From Spirodela intermedia (lineage: Eukaryota; Streptophyta; Magnoliopsida; Alismatales; Araceae): a DNA stretch of 64,000 nt. The DNA is taken from positions 2,316,001-2,380,000 of the forward strand of contig LR746271.1 of assembly GCA_902729315.2 (NCBI GenBank). Direction: 5' to 3'. Positions 26,577 through 38,440 of the stretch are shown here, in pieces (position 1 is the first letter of the stretch; every line of letters begins with the position of its first letter). Below the pieces are notes generated by a model. The model had not been told where the DNA came from. It saw nothing but the letters and a program-made list of their open reading frames with translations, and ran no database searches. Made by a program: the position numbers and the translations under genes.

Positions 26577-28269
26577 TGACTTGCCGTTTCATCTTTAGAA
26601 ATGGGGAAGAGATGCCAGATTGTCCATGGCCGCCCAACACTGTACAGTAAGCTCGTGACTTTCTAGTTTTTCCTTCTGGGTACTTCAACAGTTCATTGGT
26701 TATTTTTCCTGGATGTGTATAATATTCTCATTGGAAGAGAAATGGGGGGGGGGGGGGAAGTTTGCCAAGTTGATCTCACATAACCCTACATCCTCTCATT
26801 CTAATTCTCTCACGAGTGTTTTAGGGTTGTTTGAAGAAAAACTGAAGCACCTTCTCCACTCTTTAAATCGAGAAGTAAAGCTTCAAAAGCCTGCATGATT
26901 GCATTGACATTAATGGATGTTGAGGTTTGCTAGCTAACATGAAAGTTTCGTGTTGGAAACCTGCCAGATAAGATGATGCATGTTGTCCACTCTTTTAGAT
27001 TGATTCTTAGTGAAACCAGACCAGCATAAACTGGCCTTGAGGGGTTGTTATCTTTCTTCCAATCATTCTTCTTGGCATTGTTCATTCGCCCAAAAAGCAT
27101 ATTTTGATGAATAAAAAAAATACAGATCAAGAAGCGTAGTGTGTGGAAGGTAGTAATTTAAATGTAAATATTAGTTCTTTGAATAATTAATGAGGGCTGA
27201 TAAAATAATTTATTGGCTCTTGCATGGACCATTCATAATTTTTAATTAGCATACTGTGGCATGATTAAAAGATAATAGTAGATGTGCTTTCCCGAAAAAT
27301 TTACTTGACACCTTTGGACTTCAATAAGGTAGCAGCCTTCTACAATATATCCTTCAAGAGTGAAGTGTGAAAGAAAAAATAAAGCCTGAATCTTATTTTG
27401 CTTATGCATATCAATGAAATTCTACCAAAGATATTAGGTTCTCTTGATTTATGCCATCTCTCCTCAAATAGGAAATATTAGGAAGAGCTAGTGTTAACTT
27501 AAAAACTCTTCTCAAGAATGGTCTTGTCATTACACAAACAACCAGTGCTGCTGGACACACTAACTTTGAAGATAGATATTATAAGACTTAAAAGGAAATA
27601 ATAGTAAATAAATTACCTGCAGTTGAATTATCTTCTCAACTTTGTGAAATACTCTTAAATCCATGAACAGGTCAATGCCAATTATCTTCTAGAGGATGGC
27701 CATTCATGATTCTTCTCTTATTATTTCAAGACTGTTTGTAAGATGTGAAGGGTATAGTATTTTGAGATCTTCTCTCATTCTTCTCTCATTATTTTGAGAT
27801 CTTCAGCCATGTGATAATCTTAATGATTTATTGTGGTAAAGCTAGATGAAGTTTTGGAATGCAAATAATTTTCAAAATTAATAGAAGGAGAACTCAAAAC
27901 CCTAAATTGACACTCTTCTTTGCTTGATAAATCAAAAAAAATAATTAAAATATATTAGTTGTGGTGACAGATTATAAATTGGTAATAAACCTATAAACTT
28001 GCAACTTGTTTCATAGAATGAGGAAAATGAATTCAATGGAACTCTCTCCTAAGCTATGGCATGTCTAGTGTCAAATGAATATTTAGCCAATATTTAGTAG
28101 GCACTAATGATATGGGTTATTAATGATGTTTGGGCTATTGTTAAAGTAATTATAGAAAAGTAAATGTGAAAGTTGTTTACTAAGTTCTCCATATCAATTG
28201 GCCAGCCTCTTAGGACTTCTAGTTTATCATATCTAATATGACCCCCTTACATATAGATAGAGGTGAGTC
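26577..28269. other. AT-rich intergenic DNA
   Basis: DUF760 3' region, then AT-rich sequence with a 14-base G homopolymer at 26744-26757. No gene, RNA or clear transposon domain is visible. Confidence 0.5.
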
Positions 28270-31200
28270 TAGAAGGTCCCTCAACAGTAATGACTATGAA
28301 GGGGTAATAATAGTCTAATCATCTTCTCTAGAGAAGCAAAAATCGAAGGGATAGAGCAGATGGTCCAACTACAGAACTTGGTTGAAGACTCAAGCTTGTG
28401 GGCTTGGTAGAAGCAAACGAGTTGGCTATGACAGATTAAAGAGCTAGGTTTATAGGGGGAGATATTGTAAGAGAGGTTGTAGAAAAGAAACATTAGGAGA
28501 AGTTGAGAAACCTCTTAGAACTTTTCTTGTTCCCCTACTAATTAGCATTGAGTGGGAGTTATAATGTCTTCCTTTAGTGATTCCTATTTTCTTGATTTTG
28601 AGTTTGACTAACTATAGTTCTTGTTCTATATCTACATGATATGTTTCCTTTTGATATAGAGTTTTACCAAATTAGTATTAGAGCCACGAATTGTGGTCAT
28701 GGTGCTAAAAATCATGGAGACATGTCTAAAGGCGTTAGAAGTAGACAATGAAGGTCTTAAGGGGGAGCAATAAAGGACAAGGGAGGAGGGATCCAATGTG
28801 CTTTGACAAGTCCTAAAATGCATGGATGAATAGTTTGTAGACTTCTTACAATGGTATATGCTCATCTCTTTTTCTTGAAAACAAAAAATCCCTAGGAGAG
28901 ATTGGATATTGACTTTCTACAAACTACCTCTCCCACACTCCACCTTGAAAGTAGCAGAAAAATCTACACAAATCTCCTTACCATGTTTCTTATGTGCTCA
29001 ATTTCAAAGCATAGTCGTATTCAAAGGATGAATCTACTCTGCTAAATGGTACATCAAGTTAAACAAAATTTTAGTAGGAGATCAATTAGAAGTCATCATG
29101 ATGACTCTAGAGAGCATCACATTGGAATGGTTCTTGTGGACTGAAGAAAGATATTATTTGTAAGACTGGTCAAGAATATACACTTCAATTGGGAAGAAGG
29201 TTTGGGATGGTGACATCAATAAGCATATGTAAAACATCACTCAACTACAAGCAAGATGGTTCAGTTGTAAAATATCAAGATGAATTCAAAGGGCTCTTTC
29301 TCACTAAAATTCTTGAAGAGGTAATGAAATATACTTAATCTAAAGTGCTTAAATAAGAAATTTAGTCATAACTCTCTACATCTAAATCCCTAGACCTTCA
29401 AAATTTTGATGGCTTGTAGGCCAAGAATATCTAAATCTTTGGGAGGCATGGGGTGCTAGTCAATCCAATTTTTCTAAGCAAATACCTTAAGATTTTTTTC
29501 TATCCAAGGAACATTTTTTTCTTCACAAATCAACATAAACAAGGAAGGATTGCGATAAATCTTTAGAGTCATATCTCAACACTTTTTGTAACTAGGGATT
29601 GAAGAAATTAGACCCTAAATGTACTATTTTCAATAAAAAATAGAAGATGACTACTATTAGTTGAAGCTGATTTAAAAGTTATCAAAGAAAAAGACATGCT
29701 TCTTCTACTTTGAGGAAAAATATGGCTCGAGTCTTTGTTGAAAAAACTATTCCATACATTATTATTGTACAAAGATAACAAGGGCACTAGTGTAAAATTA
29801 GAACTTGATTGGACTTCATTTGAAGAAAAACTAATATAAGAGGGAACATTATTCACTACACATGTATCCTTTTTTAGTGGTGATTAACATAGTCAGACAC
29901 AAGAAAATTCAATGGGATCATCTGAGGCCAAAATGTCACTATCATTTTCAATTTTGGCATCACTCAATTTTCTATGTTAAAAATTATTAGAGGAACTCAA
30001 ATTACTAATCTATACATCTTATAATGATGGAATCATCATGAGTAATAGGCATATGGTTAAGGAGAATGATTTTTCGTGAAGTCACTCAAAAGATTAAATG
30101 ATTGATGCTAGTGAAAGACTTTTTACCTTTGAAATTAGGAAGCATATATGTGACACTTGGGATGTAATAGTTGAGATCAATGAGATAGATGGACATCTAT
30201 TGGGGCTTATTTACCATTAATGTTTTGGTCAATAAGGTAGTTAACTATTATGGAGGATTCATGATCATTCAAATACAATATTTCATTAAATGTAATAAAA
30301 TGTGTGATAAAAAAATCCATTGCTACTACTCAAGTTAGATTAATTAGTGGAGATGACCAAGATAAATGAGACATGCCACTTGCATTGACATTGATGACAA
30401 ACACAAACCTAGATTTTTTTAGTTTTTTAGCATCCTTCATGGAATTGTCACCTAAATAAGATCTGGACCATGTTATATGGCTATTATAAGGTACCAAACG
30501 CATAAGTCATTGTTCTTCTTGTTCTTTATTTCTAGACATGAAATTGAGAAGTTATTTCATCAATTATGTTTTGTCTATGTTATTCATCTCTCAAATATCC
30601 TTTATGTCAATTCAGTCAAAAAGGATAGAGGATGATGATGTGATATTGGTTACCAAATCCGAATAAAGTTATAATGCCTAATTACCCTCCTGTTCTAGCA
30701 ATGAATAACATTATTAGATGAATTGCATAATATAATTATATTTACTAATCTAAATCTTAAATAAGAGTATTATTAAATTTGCATGAGATAGTAGATTATT
30801 GAGACTATATTTAAAATGTATGATCGATATTTTGAGTTTGCGATATCACTTTTTTAATTACCTAATGTGTGAGTCATGTTCATTATTTAATGAATATATT
30901 ATTCTACCTATATTTCTAACATTGTGTTAGTTTTTGTGTGATGTATTGATTTATTACAAGGATGAAGAAGATCATGAGCAATATGTACATTTAGTTTTTT
31001 CAATCTTATTTAACAACCAGTTCCACATCAATATGAAAATATATAAAAAATATATAAAGAATTTTTGCACTTTGACTTCTACCATAGTCAACTGGTCTAC
31101 ACTAAAGAATATATAATAATGAAGGGATTTTAGGCCTGATAGGATATTATCATAAGTTTGTTGCAGATTTTGTAGTTATTGTTTGACCATTGGCTCAATT

Positions 31201-32650
31201 ACACAAGAATGATCATTTGACTAGAGTAAATAAGTACAATAGACTTTGAAAAGCTTAGAAACTCATTGCCTAGCTTAGAAGCACAATAAACTTCAAAAAA
31301 CTTAAGGCCATCGTAATTATTTCCCTAATATTAGCCTTCAATTTTCTCAGACTTTTATGTTGGAGACACATGCTTTAGGTTGTGGAGTTGGCATTATACT
31401 AGTGTAGAGCGAGAAGTTCATTGCCTATCATAGCCAAGTATTGCTTGAGAGGAGCAAAGTCGAATCTACTTATGAGCAACAATTGATTGACATTGTAATG
31501 ATTGCCCAAAAGTGACAATCTACTCTTATTTATTCACAATAGTAAAATTGTGAATAAGAAAATTTCAAAAAATATGCATTGGTCAAACTGTGAAAAAATA
31601 AATAAAATAATATGGTAATAAATATAACATAAGTCAACAACATCACCACTCTTTCCAGTGGTCCTATTCTAAACCTTACCTATGTCATACCTATATCCCT
31701 ACATGGACTTAATTAAATAATTCCACAAGTCTAGTGAGTTTAATACTTAGAAGTAGTAGATCATTTAAGTAAATTAGTCCATCCTATCATCCCCAAATAG
31801 ATTAGCAAATTGTGCTTGTCAATTGATATTTAAAACTTTACATGTGTTGTTTTGTTGTTGACAAGTCTAAGACTTGGAGTGGTTGGGTATACTGGACCAA
31901 ATGATGCTATGATCTCACATTTCATAAAGACCACTCCATTTAAGGTTGTATATAAGAGAAATCCTTCCATTCTAATCTGGTATAGCCATGATGGACCAAC
32001 AACTACTAGACAAGGATCAAACCATTGACCTCCTCGAAGATCACTGTAGACAATTTCCAACACAAATAAAAACTAAGGATGATAAACATCGATGAGACAT
32101 TCAATGTCAAGAAAGTGATTTTATCTATTTACAGCTAAGACCTTACATGATGAAGTCTTTGGCTAAAAAGCTCAACAAGAAGTTGACATCCAAATTCTTA
32201 GGGCTCTATTAAATCTTGGTTTGGATTGGTCCTACCACATGCAATTTGGATCTTATAGCCCACTTCTCTATCTACCATGTCTTCTATGTTTTACACCTTT
32301 ATAGGCCTTCTAGACTAGTTGACTAGAATCAATTTCTTTCCTCAACATTAATTGAAGACATGGAATGATGAGTCCAAATACATATAGTGCTAGGAGTTTA
32401 CCTCACACCTTAAAGACAGTGATGTCTAAATCCAATGAGAGAACTTGCCAAAGTTTGAGGCATGATGGGAGCCAATAGCTATCAGCCTTTACATGTTCCT
32501 TAAGTTTCACCTTGAGGGCAAGGTAAAAGTTATAGAGGGTGGGCCATCTTGATATGATCCTTCAAGAGTAGTGGCTATAGAGGGGCAATGAGCAGTAATT
32601 CTGCCAAATTATGTATTCCTAATTATGAGGTCAGATAAGAAGTAGAAATG
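28270..32650 (+). mobile_element. Decayed Ty3/gypsy LTR retrotransposon
   Basis: A plus-strand gypsy element broken by many stops and frameshifts. A degenerate initiator-Met primer site (TAGTATTAGAGCC) lies at about 28672-28684. Gag-like SITLEWFLWTEERY is near 29110. The reverse transcriptase end is marked by KGFLGLIGYYHKFVADF near 31118. RNase H is marked by HALGCGVGIILV near 31365, FIAYHSQVLLERSK and STYEQQLIDIV. The integrase C-terminal region is marked by LRPYMMKSLAKKLNKKLTSK near 32130. The sequence CACCTTGAGGGCAAGGTA near 32508 matches the usual end of such polyproteins. The integrase core is not visible, so an internal deletion is likely. A degenerate match of about 45 bases between 28275-28320 and 32557-32603 is the only LTR similarity seen, so both outer limits are approximate. 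Confidence 0.7.
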
Positions 32651-33081
32651 TAATAAAGATTAGGAATATTTGAAAATAAATTAATATTAATTTATATTTC
32701 TTGGAAAATAAGTTGACTCACCTGGGATCCATGCTACATGCTCTTGGGCGTCTACTAGAACAACCAAAATGATCGCTATTTTTAACCATCCGAGATAGAG
32801 AGAAATCATTTAAATGTGGAAAATGAAAATTATTTATTTTAAAGAGTAATCCCAAGTACAACTGGGTTTACAGAGGACACGCTCATCCGATGGTCCAAAA
32901 TAAATTTATTTTATTTACCCCATCCCATCCGACGGCCCGAGATAAAAGCTCCCCTTTCTTGAAAACTGGCGGGAAAACCAGAGAAGGCGGAAGAGCTTGG
33001 CTATGGTCCTCAGGGAGCAGAGGGAGGACGCGGAGAAGAACGTCGGATCCGTGATGAGGTTTTCTCCGAGGTAGGAGGAAC
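32651..33081. other. Intergenic DNA with a possible promoter
   Basis: AT-rich sequence passes at about 32930 into a GC-rich stretch that leads into the RRM remnant. A short open segment starting ATGGTCCTCAGGGAGCAGAG near 33003 could be an old first exon, but I cannot tie it to a family. Confidence 0.35.
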
Positions 33082-33199
33082 CGGGGGAGTTTCTGTTGGA
33101 TCTGTTTGGGAGGTACGGGTACATATCACGGAACACTATATCAATCAGCAGCTCTCGTACGCTGTCCTAGATTTCTCTTCTCCTGATGAAGCCGATGAC
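33082..33199 (+). pseudogene. Frameshifted remnant of an RRM domain, partial duplicate of the downstream three-RRM gene
   Basis: In one frame the sequence reads FLLDLFGRYGYI, and after a frame change HYINQQLSYAVLDFSSPDEADD. The third RRM of the downstream gene (exon 5, 36297-36413) reads LLGLFGRYGI, then HYIDTQNSMAFVDFFTHDQADN. Both copies end in an Asp codon-rich segment followed by a single G and a GT donor (GACG|GTAGGT here, AATG|GTGGGC downstream), so the phase-1 splice site is conserved. The frame is broken once, and no matching next exon was recognised. This supports an old partial duplication that has decayed. Whether any of it is still transcribed cannot be seen. Confidence 0.6.
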
Positions 33200-34127
33200 G
33201 GTAGGTCTAATCCCGTGAAAAATTGCAGTGCTACAGGAGGATACTCGAAGAACGAGGTGATGGCATGCTTTGCAATTATACAGAAGATCCATGACCCATC
33301 TGTCGACGTGACTCTGAAAATCCTAAGGTTTACTCGTAGGATCGTGGGGGACCGGATTTAGTATCAACATCCGATCAGATAAACCATCCCAGCTCTGTGA
33401 ATTATTTCTTCTGACATGAATAACCCCCCGATAGAATCTGCAGCAACTATTCTGGGCAAGGATCGGAGAGCATCTCCTGTTGTTCTGCTGCAGGACTTTG
33501 GACACGAGCAGGGCAGTTGCCTGATATGTTTCGTTGATTATCGTGTTGCCATCTTCATCTGTCTCTTGGACCCGATCTTGCAAATCTAAGAGCATCTACT
33601 GGGCTTCTTCGTCAAGACCTTGTGAGAACATCCACGCGCCGTTGTGTATCCACCAAGATTTCGGCCCGGATCCTTGGCCGGGTCTTCTCACTCCCCGTTC
33701 GCAGTGACCAGATTTATGCTTCACATCAACGGCGCATAGCTACTGGCGTATGACCACCACCCCGTTCTCGCCTGAGACTACCCAGCCGCGACCATCATTC
33801 GGCGACTACTACGCCGACTACGCGGCCAGTGAAACAGTGGTGATCTACTACCCCTTCTCAGCAGGGAGCCGTGCTCGAGAGACGGCGCCGCCGAGACCGG
33901 GGGAACGAAGAAGAGCTTTCCGGCAACTTCTCGCCGTGAGCCCTTACTCCTGGTGAGCCCATGCGCCTCCTCTTCTAGCCTGAAGCTGACCGAACGCTGC
34001 CCTTGGTCTCCTCTCCGGTGGACATGCCACCCCTACCCACTCCTCTTTGATTTAATGAGGTGGGACAAGATCCGACGATTACCCAAGCTATTTGTTTTTG
34101 GCGTCATTTTATTCAAGACGACTCTTA
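33200..34127. other. Unassigned GC-richer stretch between the RRM remnant and the GA tract
   Basis: Two open frames are present: 33323-33595 on the minus strand (90 residues, LLDLQDRVQETDEDGNTI near the start) and 33750-33956 on the plus strand (68 residues, containing SFGDYYADYAASETVV). I recognise neither. They may be decayed exons of the duplicated RRM gene or chance frames; codon use is not decisive by eye. Confidence 0.3.
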
Positions 34128-34137
34128 GAGAGAGGGA

Positions 34138-34207
<70 letters not shown>

Positions 34208-34229
34208 AGAGAGAGAGAGAGAGAGAGAG

Positions 34230-34271
<42 letters not shown>

Positions 34272-34425
34272 GAGAGAGGGAATGAGGGAGGGAGGGAGAG
34301 AGAGAGAGAGAGAGAGGGAATGAGGGAGGGAGGAGGAGAGAGAGAGGGAATGAGGGAGGGAGGGGAGAGAGAGAGGGAATGAGGAGGGAGGGGAGAGAGA
34401 GAGAGGGGAGAGAGAGAGAGGAACA
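34128..34425. repeat. Long GA-rich microsatellite/minisatellite
   Basis: About 300 bases of (GA)n with inserted GG steps and, in the right half, repeats of the form GGGAATGAGGGAGGGAG. It ends about 500 bases upstream of the three-RRM gene start codon. Confidence 0.95.
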
Positions 34426-34934
34426 TTTTTAGCTCTTGACATGATAGAAAGTTCAGATGGTAAAATTATTCACAAAATTTATTAATCTTGATGTATGTGT
34501 ATGAGTTAGTTGGGTCTAGTTTGCCGAGCTCAGTGATCTTTATTTAATGTGCCCTTTTAATCGTTTACTCAATAGATCATGATCGAGGCTTGATGCTGAG
34601 GGTCTTTGTTACAATATTCCCAAAAAAATGGGGGACGAATGTCTTTCACTTATTTATTGGGGATTTCAAAGGAATTGTTGATTACTAAAATTGTGATGAT
34701 ATGATATCTGTTCACGTTCTTGGAATGGTTCCTTATCTGGGCCGAGCCAATGTTTCAGCCGGTATGCATTCTTGAGATGGCGTTTAAGGAATCGGGGAAC
34801 GGTGGGGGTCATCTGACGGTCCACAATCGAAGGCTCTGCGTCTCTCCCCCTCGTTCCCGCCTTCAGCTCCAAGGGTCCTTCCAGAGGCAGCAGGACAGGG
34901 AAGAGGGGGGAGGGGAGAGGAGCGGAGCTGCGCC

Positions 34935-37784
34935 ATGGCGATCAGGGGGCGGAGGGGGGGAGATGGCGGGGAAGAGAAGATGCCTCGGGACGACGCTTCG
35001 AGCGGGGCAGGGGGAAGCAGAGGAGGTTCCGCCGGAGTTCTTGACGTTCTTGGAACTCCCCGCAGTCGCAGTGCCAGCGCAGTCGCAGAGCGCGAGACAG
35101 AAGCTGAAAATGAGAATTTCCGGTCGAACCAGATGATTGATTTTCTGCTCAGACAGGATTTCTTCGCCGAGGATGAGAGACGGGGGGGAGATCCTCCAGA
35201 CGGCGATCCGCGACTTCTTCCTCGAAATCTCTTGGCGCGTACAGACGAAGAGAACAACAGAGAAACCACAGCCGAACCTATACAGTTGGCTCGCAGCGTT
35301 TCTCCTCAAGCTTCTGATCGGGACTATCCTCCGGAAATCTGGACCTCGAGGCCATGCATTGTCATACAATCTTTGCCCCAGAGGGTCACAGAGCAGGTCT
35401 GATTTCCTCCAGTAATATCTGCTTTCTGAACCCTCCTCTCGGAATGATAGGCCTCCCAGATCTCTTTCTTTGATCGAGCTATTTCATTTTACAATTATAG
35501 GAAATTCGACTGCTCTTCGAAGGGTACGCCATTACCACAGTCGCATTCGATGCTAACCACAGTGCGTGGATACGATTGCATAACAAACACAGAGAAAGCA
35601 TTCCCTCTCTTGAGCGGCATCTGCGACGGTCGGTTCTCGGTGGTCGCAATCTGAAGGAATTAGTGTCATTTTGCTCCGACGGCCCTGCGTTGTTCGTCGG
35701 AAACATGCCTGAGGTAGTCGACGATGATGCGTTGAGGAGCATATTTCAGCGACACGGCAAGATCGATCGAGCTTTCGTAAGTTCTTCGAGCAACTTAGTA
35801 ATTGATCTTGAAATCATCTGCCTCGGCCCCAATGTTCTTCGGAAACATGAGCAGCTCTTTTATGTGAGAATGCGTGGTGTTCCAGATTGCAAGGAATGCA
35901 GATGGTCGGAGCAAGGGATTTGGATTCGTGGAGTACACCGTTGTGTCAGACGTAGGAAGAACCAACTTCGTCAACTTGAATTCCTAGGATTGCCGGGGCA
36001 GGACACGACCTTAGGCCTTCTTTTTCTTTTCCTTCCAGAGTTGGGCGGACGAGGTGGAAATCATGCATCTCAGTGATCAAAATTTATTCATTGAGCGGGC
36101 AAGATGGCGAGTGTTCTCTCTGCATCAAGCAGTTTCACTTGGTGTCTACGGGTTGCCAATACACTCTCTGCGTGTACGTTCTTAAACACAGGAACAGGAG
36201 AAAAATGTTTTTCCTTTCTCTTATCTGACAGGGAAGAAGAGAGATATCAGCTGAGCGATCTCACTTCATCAGTAGACGTGTTCACATGACAGCAAGCCAG
36301 AATGACGCTGCTCGGTCTCTTCGGAAGATACGGGATCACCTTGGGACATTACATCGATACGCAGAACTCCATGGCTTTCGTTGACTTTTTTACTCATGAT
36401 CAAGCAGACAATGGTGGGCCTAATCTTGTGAATTACTTCATATACATAGTTATCCGTAAATATTGATTTCTCCACACCTTTGCAATCGTGATGGGGATTG
36501 CGTCCATTAGCCTGGAGGAACCTCAATGGCTATCAGATTGAAGGGAAACGACTAAAGGTGTTCTTCACTAGTCCGGGGAAGAGGGCCGTGGTGACGAATC
36601 CATTTCTTCACTGATTTCTTCCTCTTTTTATTCCCCTTCTTTCTTTTCCCTCCTACGATGATCGTTTCTGTTCCATCCCTGATTACAGGACAGGAGGTTG
36701 GAGCATGAAGAAGCTAAAACGCTAGAATCGATTGAGCATCGTAAGTACCTTGTTGTTCTCCTTTCTGATTACAGTTTCCACCTAATCTTTCATGGCATAT
36801 TGGATCTTTTCGATCCGTCTTTAGGCCTCCAACTCTCGGATTCAAGAGTACCACTTTCTGGGGTTCATCTTCGTCCTGAACTTGTGAGAATAATCCTCTC
36901 TCCCTCTCTCCCTCTCTCCCTCTCTCTCTATATATATACAGATGTATGTGCGTAGATAGAAAGATTCTTGATTAGTTCTTTTTACGGAAACTTTTTAGAA
37001 GAAAATACTGCATCTTTCAGGGGATGTGATTCTGGGTATTTCATCTGTTCTTCTGGATCCCCCTCTGCAGCCAACACGCGGACCCTTTGGACCGAGGATT
37101 CATGGCCAACCGACGCATAGACACGCGACCTTCAACCTTCCCCGCCCGGCGCAGCTGCTGCAGCCGCAGCTGACGGCGTTCTCCCACCGGGGCGTTCCCC
37201 AGCCGCAGCGGACGGCGCCCGTAGCAGCGATCCGCCGCCCCTCCTGGCCGATGAGCGGCGGCAGAGCCCTGCCGCAACTGGGGTATGTTGACTACCCTCC
37301 CCCAGGCCCGTGGGAAGAAGCGGCAGCGTTCCATGGCTCCTTCCCGTCGAGTAGCAGAGGCCAAGCTCACCCGCCGCAGGCACATGACCTCTACCCCGCG
37401 GGCGGCGGCGCCGCGCAGGCAGCAATGACCCTCTACCTTATCCCGCCAGAGAGCGGCGGTCAAGACGCCCCGATGAGGGCGTACGGCTACCACGCGGCGA
37501 TCGAGCTGGGTTGGGGACTACCGGTTTCGTTCGGACCTGGCGTGCCGCTGCCGGCACACGGCTACATCGCTGCCGGCGGTGGGCCGCCGGAAGCGACAGC
37601 CGGCGAGCCTCTGCGGGGATGGCAACCCAACTACGTTCCCCCCCGGAACCAAACTTCCCCGCGCTCATTTGCCGACACTATGGGATTGCCACGCAGCATC
37701 ATTAACGACGGCGACGGCGACAGCGACGGCTGCGAGAGTCCTCGGGGAAGCCGCCTGCAGCAGCGCACCGACCGGAGCATATGA
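34935..37784 (+). CDS. Three-RRM RNA-binding protein, family not recognised
   Basis: Predicted RNA-binding protein of 652 residues. Nine exons: 34935-35396, 35501-35776, 35886-35951, 36039-36171, 36297-36413, 36511-36590, 36689-36740, 36825-36883 and 37071-37784, all in phase with GT-AG introns. Residues 1-138 are acidic, Ser/Arg- and Gly-rich. RRM1 begins near 139 (CIVIQSLPQRVTEQEIRLLF). RRM2 spans about 216-300, with RNP2 ALFVGNM, RNP1 SKGFGFVEY and the closing helix and strand DQNLFIERARWRVF. RRM3 spans about 303-372: VYGLPIHSL, LLGLFGRYGI, MAFVDF, LNGYQIEGKRLKVFF. Residues 415-652 are Pro/Gly/Gln/Ala-rich without a domain I know. Three RRMs plus a low-complexity tail recall FPA/Spen-like splicing or polyadenylation factors, but I see no SPOC domain. 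ATG 34935 lies in GCCATGG. The third donor-acceptor pair of exon 4/5 is the least certain join. Confidence 0.75.
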
Positions 37785-38027
37785 ACAGCGCGTGAATGTG
37801 CTCGGGCCAACCACCTGAGGAACTGGCGGGATGAGCTTTCGTCGCCTCTTAAAGGGTGGCAAAGTTTCGTGTCCTCTTAGACGGAGGAAATAAAAGAGGA
37901 AAAAGTTGTGGCCTTTTGCACGAGTTTAGTTACGACCGTTTTTGCAGGAAGGGGAAGATGCCGAGAAGATGATCGGAGCGTGGAGACACGGTACCCAGGA
38001 AAGGTGATGAGACCGTTGTGAATGAAT

Positions 38028-38065
<38 letters not shown>

Positions 38066-38440
38066 GGAGTGAGGGAGAGAGAGCAAGAGAGAGAGAGAGG
38101 AGGGGGGAGGGGGAGAGAGAGGGAGTGCAAGAGAGATATAAAGAGAGGGAGAGAGGAGAGAGAGAGAGAGGGAGAGAGGGAGGGACAGAGAGGGGGGGTG
38201 AGGGAGGGAGGGAGAGGAGAGAGAGAGAAAGAGAGATGCTATTGGATGATGGCGGGAGAGTTGGCGCAAGATTATGGCTCTACACTTCAGAACTCATGGA
38301 GATCAGAACAAATGCGGGATTAAGGTTGCCGTAATCTTCGTTATAATCGTCAAAAATGTAAAATATTAGGGTACAATTGATAGCCTTGCCCTTCGCCTAT
38401 TTAAAGATCAAAAGGAGGACGTTTAATACATCATAAGATC
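37785..38440. other. 3' flank of the three-RRM gene with GA-rich tract
   Basis: Probable 3' UTR, then a GA-rich tract at about 38026-38236 beginning with GATA repeats, then AT-rich DNA. No gene visible. Confidence 0.5.
38026..38236. repeat. GA-rich low-complexity tract
   Basis: GATA repeats followed by (GA)n with many GGG interruptions, about 210 bases. Together with the tract at 34128-34425 it brackets the three-RRM gene. Confidence 0.9.

Noticed and set aside
34092-34426. GA-rich tract considered as a CRISPR-like or satellite array
   Set aside because: There are no spacers or regular repeat units; it is a degenerate dinucleotide microsatellite.
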